Below are positions 1 to 8,380 of a stretch of 64,000 nt of DNA, one piece after another (within the stretch, counting starts at the first letter, position 1; each line of letters starts with the position of its first letter). A model generated the notes under the pieces. That model searched no databases and was not told the DNA's origin. It worked only from the letters and a program-made list of their open reading frames with translations. The position numbers and the translations under genes were made by a program. The stretch is from Acinetobacter sp. ANC 4204 (GTDB taxonomy: Bacteria; Pseudomonadota; Gammaproteobacteria; Pseudomonadales; Moraxellaceae): the NCBI RefSeq assembly GCF_002135205.1, contig NZ_NEFZ01000006.1, forward strand, positions 1 through 64,000. The letters are read 5' to 3'.

Positions 1-174
1 GCGGTATTAGCATCCCTTTCGAAATGTTGTCCCCCACTAATAGGCAGATTCCTAAGCATTACTCACCCGTCCGCCGCTAGGTTAGGTAGCAAGCTACCTC
101 CCCCCGCTCGACTTGCATGTGTTAAGCCTGCCGCCAGCGTTCAATCTGAGCCATGATCAAACTCTTCAGTTAAA
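1..174 (-). rRNA. rrs: 16S ribosomal RNA, 5' end (partial)
   Basis: The reverse complement carries the universal 16S start (AGAGTTTGATCATGGCTCAG, near 146-165), then ACGCTGGCGGCAGGC and the V1 hairpin with TAGCTTGCTA, as in Acinetobacter. Only the first ~174 bases of the mature RNA lie in the window; the gene runs leftwards off the edge. The mature 5' end near 174 is an estimate from the usual Acinetobacter form. Confidence 0.97.
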
Positions 175-373
175 ATCATTTAGTGACTTAAGGTCACAAT
201 TCTGGCTCATCAATTTTCTGACTAAAAATTCGCTCAAATAAACTTCGAGTAATTTCTACCATCAATCAATGAAATATTTTCGATCAATCAATCAGTAAAA
301 ATCCACACAAGTTGTTCTTCATAATCTCTTAATGATCTTCTCAATGGTTCGTCACCATCAAGCTAGGTCGGCT

Positions 374-401
374 ATATTACTCTCAATCTCTTAAAAGTCA
401 A
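374..401 (-). promoter_or_regulatory. rRNA operon promoter
   Basis: Read on the minus strand, TTGACT (396-401) and TAATAT (374-379) are separated by 16 bases and are followed by a GC-rich discriminator (AGCCGACC), as is typical of stringently controlled rRNA promoters. This would give a leader of roughly 190 bases before the mature 16S. The leader contains repeated TGATTGAT units (about 261-295). The rest of 175-723 shows no gene: 402-723 is AT-rich spacer with the upstream region of mlaA. Confidence 0.6.
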
Positions 402-723
402 CTGGTAATTTAAATTATTTTAAACTCTCTTTCTAAAACCCAACTCAATCAATTTTAACTAAGTTGCTGTTTTATCAGAAGTTTTAATCTTCATCACCGC
501 CGATGGATGTGCATTCTACAGCATTTCTATCCCCTTGCAACCCCCTTCTCTCAATTATTTATAAAAAAACTCCCACTTGTTTATTTATTCGACAAAAATA
601 CATCTTTTTACTAACATTTCTTAAAATTTGATTTAACAATGAGCAATTAAGAGCTGTTAATATAGTTAAAAGATTATATTTTTAATTCAATCTGCTGATT
701 ATAAAGTTCCGGAACTCTTTTAT

Positions 724-1623
724 ATGCAACACATTCGCCATTTATGTGCAGGTCTTCTGTTTATAGGCTTCACGACTTTTGCATTTGCTGAAGATGTAAC
801 TACAGCTTCAAGCGAAATAGATACCAGTGCTGATCCACAAGCAGCTTCATCTTCTTCGCTTAAAGAATTGAAGAACATTAAAGCGAAAGATTTAAAAGTA
901 GATGCCAATGCAGCACAACCCGATAGTGTAAAAGATCCACTTCAACCCTTAAATCGGCAAATTTTTGCTGTTAATGATGCATTAGACCGTGCAATCGTTC
1001 GCCCTATTGCTGTTGAATATAAAGAAAAGATTCCCTCAACTGTTCGTGATTCGTATAGTGGCTTTCGTAAAAATCTTGGTGAGCCTTGGAATGCAGTCAA
1101 CCAATTAATTCAGGGAAGACCTGGTCGTGCGGCAAAAACATTAGGTCGATTCACTATTAATACAGTGACTACTTTAGGCTTTGCAGATCCTGCTTCGCGC
1201 TTAGGTTTAGAAACGGAAGATGAAAACTTTGGTACAACACTTGGCTATTGGGGCGTGCCTTCTGGCCCATACCTCGTACTCCCAGTTTTTGGACCTAGTA
1301 CTTTCCGTGATGGTTTTGGTTTGGTCGTTGATGGTTATGCACGTCCGCAACGGTACATTCTAGAAGATGAAGAAGGCCTATATTGGTCCGAACAAGTTTT
1401 ACGTGGTATTGATGTTCGCTCACAACTCATTGATATTGAAGGTGCGATTCAAGGCGACAAATACTCTTCAATTCGTGATATTTATTTACAACGTAAAAAC
1501 TTCATTATTGCTGAGAAAAAGGGTGTAGAAGCTGAAGGTATGTTTATTGACGATGTTGGTGACGATGACTCTACCGACTCCCCTTCTTCTAATCAATCAC
1601 ATCAAATGTTAGATACGGAATAA
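724..1623 (+). CDS. mlaA: MlaA/VacJ family phospholipid-transport protein
   Basis: This is the outer-membrane component of the Mla pathway, which removes misplaced phospholipids from the outer leaflet and passes them to periplasmic MlaC. The 299-residue protein has the family's core from about residue 70: DPLQPLNRQIFAVND, then YSGFRKNLGEPWNAVNQLIQG, and the GYWGVPSGPYLVLPVFGPS block. It starts with a hydrophobic signal peptide ending AFA. Unlike the E. coli protein, no lipobox cysteine follows the hydrophobic stretch; the only early cysteine is residue 8. An acidic, Ser-rich tail closes the protein. The gene stands alone, far from mlaBCDEF, and ends at a strong hairpin. Confidence 0.93.
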   Translation: MQHIRHLCAGLLFIGFTTFAFAEDVTTASSEIDTSADPQAASSSSLKELKNIKAKDLKVDANAAQPDSVKDPLQPLNRQIFAVNDALDRAIVRPIAVEYKEKIPSTVRDSYSGFRKNLGEPWNAVNQLIQGRPGRAAKTLGRFTINTVTTLGFADPASRLGLETEDENFGTTLGYWGVPSGPYLVLPVFGPSTFRDGFGLVVDGYARPQRYILEDEEGLYWSEQVLRGIDVRSQLIDIEGAIQGDKYSSIRDIYLQRKNFIIAEKKGVEAEGMFIDDVGDDDSTDSPSSNQSHQMLDTE

Positions 1624-1630
1624 CAATGGG

Positions 1631-1667
1631 TTACAGCTAGAGCTGAATTTTCTTTCTCTAGCTGTAA
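1631..1667 (+). terminator. Terminator hairpin after mlaA
   Basis: A perfect 12-base inverted repeat (TTACAGCTAGAG at 1631-1642, CTCTAGCTGTAA at 1656-1667) has a 13-base loop and is followed by a short T-rich stretch. Confidence 0.65.
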
Positions 1668-1721
1668 TTTGCTTGTTATAGTAAAGCTATAGCTTAATGC
1701 TAAGGATAAGCCAATTTTTTT

Positions 1722-2690
1722 ATGTATTTCATTCAACCCTCTCGCCATATTCCATATTTAGAACAGGTGCTAGACACACTGCCCAGTGTGCAAATGATTC
1801 GCATAGAAGATATTGATCTTTATGACCCAACGATTATTGCGATTGCTGATATCCAAGATTATTTAGAGCACAAATGGGTACTCCCAACGATCGTGCTTGC
1901 CTTTGAAAATGAAGGAAGTGCTTTAGCTCAAGCTTGGGAGCTCGGTGCATTAGCTGGTTGGATGTGGAATAAACTGCCCAGTAACCCACAGCAATCCTTA
2001 CTTAAGATTGATGCACAATATAAACGTAACCAAGATAGTCGAGATCTACCTTCTGCAGCCGAATTGCAAAAACGACTTTTGCCTAATCCCATAGAATTAC
2101 AAAACTATACCGTTGAAACCTTTTTTCAGCCTTCTGCTTATTTGTCTGGCGATTGGTTTGATTACTGGAAAATTAGTGACAAAGAACTGATGTTCTATTT
2201 GGCTGATGTTTCTGGACATGGTGTCACCAGTAGTTTATTAACCTCTTGGATGGCGGCTTTTCATGGTCGTGCCAAAACACCACGTGGGCTCATTAAGAAA
2301 CTTAATGGCATGTTGGTGCAAGAAAATATTGAAAAGCACATTACCATGATTGCAGGAATTTTAAACCTCGAAACCCACCAACTACGATGGTCGAGTGCAG
2401 GACATTATCCCCCTGCCATTGTGTTTGAACCAAACCAAGCACCTAAAATATTAAACACCAGCAGTTTTCCTCTTGGCCTTACCGAAGAGCTAGAGGTTGA
2501 AGAGCATGAATGTGTGCTCAACCGTCATGCCCGCTTCATTATTTGTTCCGATGGAGCTCTTGAACCGTTCAGTGGTGGACTAAATGATCAATTCACACAA
2601 TTGGTCTATCATTTGCAAAATCAATCCTTTGAAGCACCAGAGCATGTTGCAGACGATATTGCTATTTTAAGTTTACGTCGAATGAATTAA
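1722..2690 (+). CDS. gigA: RsbU/SpoIIE-type PP2C phosphatase, GigA
   Basis: This is a 322-residue serine phosphatase. Residues ~1-100 form a receiver-like region. The PP2C-like SpoIIE domain follows from about residue 110, with SAAELQKRLLP, SGDWFDYW, YLADVSGHGV, SSAGHYPP and ICSDGALEP, which carry the metal-binding aspartates and glycines. In A. baumannii, GigA dephosphorylates the anti-anti-sigma protein GigB and the pair controls stress, antibiotic tolerance and virulence. gigB follows 112 bases downstream, which supports the assignment. An AAGGAT ribosome-binding site lies at 1702-1707, rather far from the start codon. Another RsbU-like phosphatase is possible, but the neighbour makes GigA very likely. 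Confidence 0.85.
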   Translation: MYFIQPSRHIPYLEQVLDTLPSVQMIRIEDIDLYDPTIIAIADIQDYLEHKWVLPTIVLAFENEGSALAQAWELGALAGWMWNKLPSNPQQSLLKIDAQYKRNQDSRDLPSAAELQKRLLPNPIELQNYTVETFFQPSAYLSGDWFDYWKISDKELMFYLADVSGHGVTSSLLTSWMAAFHGRAKTPRGLIKKLNGMLVQENIEKHITMIAGILNLETHQLRWSSAGHYPPAIVFEPNQAPKILNTSSFPLGLTEELEVEEHECVLNRHARFIICSDGALEPFSGGLNDQFTQLVYHLQNQSFEAPEHVADDIAILSLRRMN

Positions 2691-2802
2691 TCAAATTATC
2701 AATAACTTATTACAATATCCTAGTTTCTAAGACTGTTAGATACTTGAGTAAGTATTTGCCCTATGGGATAATTTCCTATCCTTCTCTGCAAATGGCATTT
2801 AT

Positions 2803-3324
2803 ATGTCAACAGGTCATGTTGAATATGCAAGCTTGAATGGAACGCATATTTTTAAGCTTATTGGCGAAGTGCGTGCCCAATCTTGTATCAGTCTAGACAA
2901 ACTTTTAAACCGTATTGAACAACAGTCAAATGTTGTTGGTGCAATCGTAGATTTAACTCAAACTACATTCATTGACAGCACTGTGTTAGGCATTTTGGCG
3001 AAGTTAGGCTTAAAGCTTAAACAGATCCATAATATCCAAGCTGTCATGTTGTCCACCAACTCAGATATCACGACCTTGGCCAATAGTATGGGGCTAGGGC
3101 AAGTTTTTGTGATTTTAAATTACTGCGGTGATCCAAACGTTTGCACCCTTGAACTTACAGAAGAACATATCACGCATCGTAATATGTTAACTACTGTGTT
3201 GGATGCACATAAAACGTTAATGGAACTCAACCAAAGTAATCAAAACATGTTTGAACCTTTAGTTAAACAATTGCAAAAAGAACAAGACAGCCTCGACCAA
3301 GTGTCGCAGCAACAAAACGCATAA
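2803..3324 (+). CDS. gigB: STAS-domain anti-anti-sigma factor, GigB
   Basis: This 173-residue protein has a STAS fold over residues ~5-110. The signature FIDSTVLGIL (residues 56-65) contains Ser59/Thr60 at the site phosphorylated in SpoIIAA-type proteins. Residues ~110-173 are a hydrophilic, glutamine-rich extension beyond the usual ~100-residue STAS domain. It is the expected substrate of the phosphatase encoded just upstream. In A. baumannii, GigB is reported to be wired to a sigma factor and to the nitrogen PTS; an NPr-like gene does occur in this window at 42407, but any link is inference. No strong ribosome-binding site is seen, which is compatible with co-expression from gigA. Confidence 0.85.
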   Translation: MSTGHVEYASLNGTHIFKLIGEVRAQSCISLDKLLNRIEQQSNVVGAIVDLTQTTFIDSTVLGILAKLGLKLKQIHNIQAVMLSTNSDITTLANSMGLGQVFVILNYCGDPNVCTLELTEEHITHRNMLTTVLDAHKTLMELNQSNQNMFEPLVKQLQKEQDSLDQVSQQQNA

Positions 3325-3347
3325 CAACAAATTCTACAGGCCCATTT

Positions 3348-4172
3348 ATGACTTTACTTTCTGCTGTACAGATGAATTCTCAAAATGACATTGACGCAAA
3401 TTTCATTGTCATTGAGTCTCTGATTCAACAAAGTAAAGCAAATGGTGCTGAACTCATTGTGTTTCCAGAAAACTTCGTGTGTTTTGCAGCAGGCAAACAG
3501 CGTGAGACTGCGGCACAGTTCGAAGATATTCAAAAACGTTTAGAAAAATTGGCGCATCAATACCAAACGTGGATTGTTGCCGGAACGTTGCCATGCCCCT
3601 TTCGTCCAGATGGTTCAGTGATTAAGGATGGTCGTGTACGTACAGTGAGTCTTTGTATTAGTCCTGAGCGTACCGAAGCACGTTATGACAAAATTCATTT
3701 GTTTGATGTGCAAGTTGGCGATGCTGTAGGTGGTTACCAAGAATCTAAATTTTTTGAACCTGGTACAGATGTCGTTGTAGCGAAAACACCTTTTGGTGAT
3801 ATCGGCTTAATGGTGTGCTATGACTTACGCTTTCCTGAACTGGCTTTAACTTTACGCGCGAAAGGTGCAAATATCTTGACGGCGCCTGCTGCATTTACTT
3901 ACACCACAGGTCAAATGCATTGGCAATTATTATTACAAGCACGTGCGATGGATAGCCAATGCACTGTATTAGGCGCTGCGCAACAAGGTTGGCATGGTGA
4001 AAAAAGACAAACTTGGGGGCATACGGCAGCAACCAATAGCCGTGGTCAAGTTTTGGATTTGATTCATACTCAAGGTGCTCAGCTAATTACCGTCCCTTTT
4101 GACTTGGCAGAACAAGCTCATATCCGTGAAAGTATGCCATTGATGCAACACCGAAAATTAATGCAGTTTTAA
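3348..4172 (+). CDS. Nitrilase-superfamily carbon-nitrogen hydrolase (Nit/omega-amidase type)
   Basis: This 274-residue cytoplasmic enzyme has the nitrilase-superfamily catalytic triad in visible motifs: Glu41 in FPENF, Lys115 in RYDKIHLFD, and the nucleophile Cys157 in MVCYDLRFPE. The Nit1/Nit2 branch, including omega-amidase and deaminated-glutathione amidase, matches the length and the YDKIHLFDV and GHT segments best. The probable role is clearing damaged metabolites such as deaminated glutathione. It follows gigB by 23 bases, so it may be co-transcribed. The exact substrate cannot be read from sequence. Confidence 0.85.
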   Translation: MTLLSAVQMNSQNDIDANFIVIESLIQQSKANGAELIVFPENFVCFAAGKQRETAAQFEDIQKRLEKLAHQYQTWIVAGTLPCPFRPDGSVIKDGRVRTVSLCISPERTEARYDKIHLFDVQVGDAVGGYQESKFFEPGTDVVVAKTPFGDIGLMVCYDLRFPELALTLRAKGANILTAPAAFTYTTGQMHWQLLLQARAMDSQCTVLGAAQQGWHGEKRQTWGHTAATNSRGQVLDLIHTQGAQLITVPFDLAEQAHIRESMPLMQHRKLMQF

Positions 4173-4519
4173 ATCAAGTCACAATCTTTAAAAACTACTG
4201 ACTTCTTCGCACCAAATTATCTTGATGAACATCTACTGTTCTTCTACGGAAGAAATCTCCAATACTAAAAATACATAACTCTATTTACCTTTAAATGGTG
4301 AATAATGTCACTGATTACATTCCGTTTGCGTTCACATGAATAAGCCACAGCTAGGAAAGCTTTGAGAACTAGCAATCGAACCTATATGATTGATTTTTAA
4401 TAGACTAAAGTCTCAATTTAATCATAACGATTTTCTGTGTAAATTTACAAAAACACTGCTTATTCTTTCTATGATTTAAGACAGGATAAGGACTCAAATA
4501 CAATATTTAGGGAATCAAA
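4173..4519. other. Intergenic region before ohr
   Basis: No gene is seen here. Near its right side lies a perfect short palindrome (AGACT at 4402-4406, AGTCT at 4409-4413) inside AT-rich flanks, which could be a regulator site for ohr. No match to the classic OhrR operator was recognised. A ribosome-binding-like TAGGGAA lies about 4508-4514, just before the ohr start. Confidence 0.35.
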
Positions 4520-4945
4520 ATGTCTTTAGAAAAAGTCGTTTATACAGCACACGCAAAAGCAACAGGTGGTCGTGATGGTAGCGCAACGTCATCAGACGGC
4601 ATTTTAAATGTTAAATTAGCAGTGCCTAAAGAAATGGGCGGTGCAGGTGGTGGCACCAACCCTGAACAGCTTTTTGCCGCAGGTTATTCTGCATGTTTTC
4701 TGGGTGCGATGAAGTTTGTCGCAAACCGTGACCATTTAAAAATTACACCTGACGTATATATCGAAGGTGATGTTGGGATTGGTCCGATTCCAACAGGCTT
4801 TGGTATTCAAGTGACTTTAAATATTCATTTAGAAGGTTTAGAGCAAGCCGAAGCGCAAAAATTGGTGGATGCAGCACATATCGTTTGTCCTTATTCAAAT
4901 GCAACGCGTGGCAATATTGATGTGACATTGAATGTAATTGTTTGA
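4520..4945 (+). CDS. ohr: Organic hydroperoxide resistance protein (Ohr)
   Basis: Ohr reduces organic and lipid hydroperoxides through a cysteine pair, using lipoylated proteins as electron donors. The 141-residue protein carries Arg18, Glu49, the peroxidatic Cys59 (YSACF) and the resolving Cys123 (IVCPYSNATRGN), which distinguishes it from OsmC. The GGAGGGTNPEQLF loop is typical. The gene is separated from the nitrilase gene by ~350 bases and so has its own promoter. No ohrR (MarR family) gene lies beside it in this window. A strong hairpin ends the transcript. Confidence 0.95.
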   Translation: MSLEKVVYTAHAKATGGRDGSATSSDGILNVKLAVPKEMGGAGGGTNPEQLFAAGYSACFLGAMKFVANRDHLKITPDVYIEGDVGIGPIPTGFGIQVTLNIHLEGLEQAEAQKLVDAAHIVCPYSNATRGNIDVTLNVIV

Positions 4946-4961
4946 TTTTTCTCATAAGAAT

Positions 4962-4993
4962 CTACCTAAAAATACAATTTTATTTTTAGGTAG
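4962..4993. terminator. Bidirectional terminator hairpin after ohr
   Basis: A perfect 12-base inverted repeat (CTACCTAAAAAT at 4962-4973, ATTTTTAGGTAG at 4982-4993) has an 8-base loop and A/T tracts on both sides. It separates ohr from the AT-rich gene that follows. Confidence 0.75.
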
Positions 4994-5124
4994 AAATAAT
5001 TTTATTTTGATAGAACAGCACATCACTATTGAAAAATATAGCTTATATTCATGAAAGTTTATATATTCACAAACAATACAGTAAAGAATACAAAATCTAA
5101 ACTTCAAAATAACGTGAAACAAAA

Positions 5125-8100
5125 ATGAGTGAAATGCAAAATATAAACCGTAATGAAATATTAGAAAATGCAAAGACAGAATCAGAATTATCAGATTTGA
5201 AACAACACGCAGACAAGATGATAAGAGGTTTTGAGAGTTTTAATAATTTTTCGTCAAATCGTGCTGTATGGGAGCTGGTTCAAAATGCTTGCGACCTTAC
5301 AACGGAATGTGAAGTCGTTTTAGATTACAAGGACGGGTTTTCATTTACTCATAACGGAAAACCATTTACGACAAAATCGTTCATTTCTCTAATAAAGCAA
5401 GTAAGCGGAAAATACGGAGAGGAAACAAACATTCCAGAAGTTGGAAAATACGGAACAGGTTTTTTGACGACACATACATTCGGGCGTAAATTTCGTATCA
5501 ATTCAACTCTTGAAGCAAACAACACATTTTTTGAAATTAAAGATTTTTTAATCGACCGTAGCCCGAAAGAGTGGAAAACGTTAAGTGAAAACATTAGAAC
5601 GCAAAAAGAAAATGTTTATGAGCTTATACAAAAAGGTGCAATTCTTGCCAACCCTGAAATAAAAACGACATTCACTTTTTTACCCGAAACCGACCAAGAA
5701 CGAAATTACATTGCAGAATCAAGTAAAGACTTAGAAGACTACATTCCTATTGTTTTAACGATAAATGACCGACTCAAAAAAGTAAAAATCGTTTTAAATG
5801 ATTCTGAAACTTCGTTTGAACGAATTAAAAAAATAAAAGTAGAAAATGACAAAGGAATAGAATTATACAAAACAACTATTTCAAAAAATGGAACAAACAA
5901 AATAATTTATTCAATCATTGAAACTGACGACCAAATTGAAGTAATTCTTCCAATCAACGAAAATCTCGAATTGTTTCAGTTTTCAGAAAGAATTGCCCGA
6001 TTATTTTTATATTATCCTCTAATTGGTTCAGAGGATTTTGGTTTAAACTTCGTTATCAACTGTAATAAGTTTTTGCCAACAGAACCAAGAGATGGAATAC
6101 ATTTAAAAAGCAACAAAGACCAAGTAAAGGAGCAAGAGGAAGCAAACCGAAAAATAATAGAAAAAGCATCACAACTAATTTTTGAATTTTTAAAAAGTAA
6201 CCTATTAAACGTTTCAAATCCGCTTTTATATGCTCAAATAAATTTCCAAAGAAATACAAACAATAGCTTATTAAACGAGTATTTTGAATCACTGCAAAAA
6301 GTTTGGATAGAAGAATATAAGTTTTTGCCTATTGTTGAAACCTCTGACGGTTTTAAACCCGTTAACCAAGTTTATTTTTTTGACGAGGAACTATTAAACA
6401 ACACAGAGTTTTTTTATGACATTTACACTTTGGTTTCGACATTTTATAACAACATTCCGATAAAAGAAAAAATTGTTTTATGGAGCAAATTTGCAAGTGA
6501 ATGGACAAACGAAAAAACAAAAGGAAAAGCTGACTTTATTGGACATAAGGATTTAGTTGAGAAAATATCAAAAGAACATTTATCTAAGTTTGACAAATAT
6601 TGCTTAATCAACTACTACAAATATCTAATCATAGAAGAAAAGATAAATTATTTTTCAGAACATACTTTATTACCAAACTTAGACGGGAAATTATGTTTTC
6701 TTTCGTTGCTACTTACGCCTAAAAATTTAAACGGAACACTTATTGAGATTGGGAAGTCTTTAATCCCAGATTCTATTGAACGAATAATTCATAAAGATTT
6801 TTGCTTTGAATTCCATTTTGACAAATTCAATAGAAAAGACTTTTCAAATAGCGTTAAAACAAAATTGGACGAAATGCAGGCTTCAACTGGTATCTATTTT
6901 CCTGAAACTATCAATGAACAAATTTACAATGTTCAATCATTTGACAAAACTCAAAAACTTAATGCTAATTTCTTTGAAAGTTTATTGAAGTATTGCAAGC
7001 TGAACAACAATGTAAATTCACAAAGCAAACCTTCATCATTAGTAAAAATCATCAGCAAGTATTATTCTTTTGGAGAAAATTTAATTCAATTATCTAACAT
7101 TGAAAACCAAGAAGAAAATTTAGACATTCGTTCATCAAGGAAGATATTAGTTCAAATTTTCTTCAACTTAATTCAATATCACAACGAAAATTGGGTAAAA
7201 GAAAACATTAACTTGTTACTTGAAATTGCAAACTGCAATGAAGACAGCCTTAAAGAGGTTTATTTGGCTTCAAAAATTTATCCTAATCAAATAAACCAAC
7301 TAAAAAGCATTAGTGAACTAAAAAGAGATCTTGAAATAATTCCTGAAATTAAAGGCCTTTACAATAAGGTGGCAAAGAACGAAATCAGAAAAGAATTGGT
7401 TTACATAGAATTTAATGAATTTGTTGCGGAGGATAGATTTGTAACAAGCAAATATCTAACCACAGAAATTGAAGACATTTTCTTTGGGACAGACATTAAC
7501 AACATAAACGAACACCCTTTCAAAGTTGAAATACTAAACATCATAAAATCCTTGAGAGAAAAAAAATATGCAGAACTTTTTCCAAGACTTGATGATAAAA
7601 AGGCAAATGTAATGTTGGAAGTTGTTACTAATGAAAATACCAAAGACGATATTTTTTCAATTGTGACTTTAGGAGAATCAGATCTAAAAAAACTCGGAAA
7701 ACTTGTGCAAGAAAAAAATTTTTCAGCGATTTTAAACGCTGCAACCATCTTGCTTCAACAGCAAAGGGAAACTGAAGCCGATTTTCACCATAAATACGAA
7801 ATTGGAACATACATTGAAAAGCTAATTAGAGAAAAATTATCTAAGGAATTGCAAAACAGAGTTTCATTTGGCGACAATGAAACAGAAACAACCAATATAC
7901 AAGGCGGTCAAGACATCGTTATTTTCCTTGACAAAAATCCCGTTTATTTCATAGAGGTAAAATCGAGGTGGAACTCACAAAATTCCGTTTCTATGAGTAA
8001 ACTACAATTACAAAGAGCAGTTGAAGAAAATAGGCGTTATGCTTTGTGTACGGTGGACATTACACGCTATCCAGGTAAAAACGATAGATACAAACTTTCA

Positions 8101-8316
8101 ACAGATGAAATTTTACCACTTACAAAATTTGTAACGAACATCGGAGACACAATAAAACCGCTAATTGAAGACAACTTAGAGGCAGAAAAACACCAAGAAA
8201 AATCAATACACCTGATCGAATACAGAGGTATAATTCCTCAAGACATTATTCAAAGAGGTAACGATTTTAAAAGTTTCATCGAAATCCTTTTTACAATAAT
8301 TACTGAAAAAACATGA
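5125..8316 (+). CDS. GHKL (Hsp90/sacsin-like) ATPase fused to a DUF3883-like PD-(D/E)XK nuclease domain; candidate defence protein
   Basis: This protein has 1063 residues and no assigned function. The N-terminus is a GHKL ATPase: the N-box ELVQNACD (Glu50, Asn54, Asp57), an HNGKPF turn (76-81) and the glycine-rich lid GKYGTGF (107-113), as in sacsin, Hsp90 and MutL. A long middle part (~250-860) has no recognised motif and is rich in Lys, Asn, Ile and Glu. The C-terminus matches the DUF3883 pattern of a PD-(D/E)XK nuclease: Glu898 in TYIEKL, Asp930 in GGQDIVIF, Glu944 and Lys946 in EVKSRW, then SKLQLQRAVEENRRYALC. The gene is visibly more AT-rich than its neighbours and has no clear ribosome-binding site (GTGAAACAAAA before the ATG). 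Both points suggest transfer, perhaps from Bacteroidota. It stands alone between a terminator and gspE. A role in phage or plasmid defence is inferred from the architecture. An alternative start is Met4. Confidence 0.8.
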   Translation: MSEMQNINRNEILENAKTESELSDLKQHADKMIRGFESFNNFSSNRAVWELVQNACDLTTECEVVLDYKDGFSFTHNGKPFTTKSFISLIKQVSGKYGEETNIPEVGKYGTGFLTTHTFGRKFRINSTLEANNTFFEIKDFLIDRSPKEWKTLSENIRTQKENVYELIQKGAILANPEIKTTFTFLPETDQERNYIAESSKDLEDYIPIVLTINDRLKKVKIVLNDSETSFERIKKIKVENDKGIELYKTTISKNGTNKIIYSIIETDDQIEVILPINENLELFQFSERIARLFLYYPLIGSEDFGLNFVINCNKFLPTEPRDGIHLKSNKDQVKEQEEANRKIIEKASQLIFEFLKSNLLNVSNPLLYAQINFQRNTNNSLLNEYFESLQKVWIEEYKFLPIVETSDGFKPVNQVYFFDEELLNNTEFFYDIYTLVSTFYNNIPIKEKIVLWSKFASEWTNEKTKGKADFIGHKDLVEKISKEHLSKFDKYCLINYYKYLIIEEKINYFSEHTLLPNLDGKLCFLSLLLTPKNLNGTLIEIGKSLIPDSIERIIHKDFCFEFHFDKFNRKDFSNSVKTKLDEMQASTGIYFPETINEQIYNVQSFDKTQKLNANFFESLLKYCKLNNNVNSQSKPSSLVKIISKYYSFGENLIQLSNIENQEENLDIRSSRKILVQIFFNLIQYHNENWVKENINLLLEIANCNEDSLKEVYLASKIYPNQINQLKSISELKRDLEIIPEIKGLYNKVAKNEIRKELVYIEFNEFVAEDRFVTSKYLTTEIEDIFFGTDINNINEHPFKVEILNIIKSLREKKYAELFPRLDDKKANVMLEVVTNENTKDDIFSIVTLGESDLKKLGKLVQEKNFSAILNAATILLQQQRETEADFHHKYEIGTYIEKLIREKLSKELQNRVSFGDNETETTNIQGGQDIVIFLDKNPVYFIEVKSRWNSQNSVSMSKLQLQRAVEENRRYALCTVDITRYPGKNDRYKLSTDEILPLTKFVTNIGDTIKPLIEDNLEAEKHQEKSIHLIEYRGIIPQDIIQRGNDFKSFIEILFTIITEKT

Positions 8317-8380
8317 AGTAAGTAAATGATCATAAATATTAACTTCTTGATCAAAATATCAACAAAATAAATAAAGTGGC

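Noticed and set aside
261..295. Repeated ATCA units in the rRNA leader as a CRISPR or phase-variable tract
   Set aside because: Only a few copies, not in a coding region; it looks like simple leader sequence.
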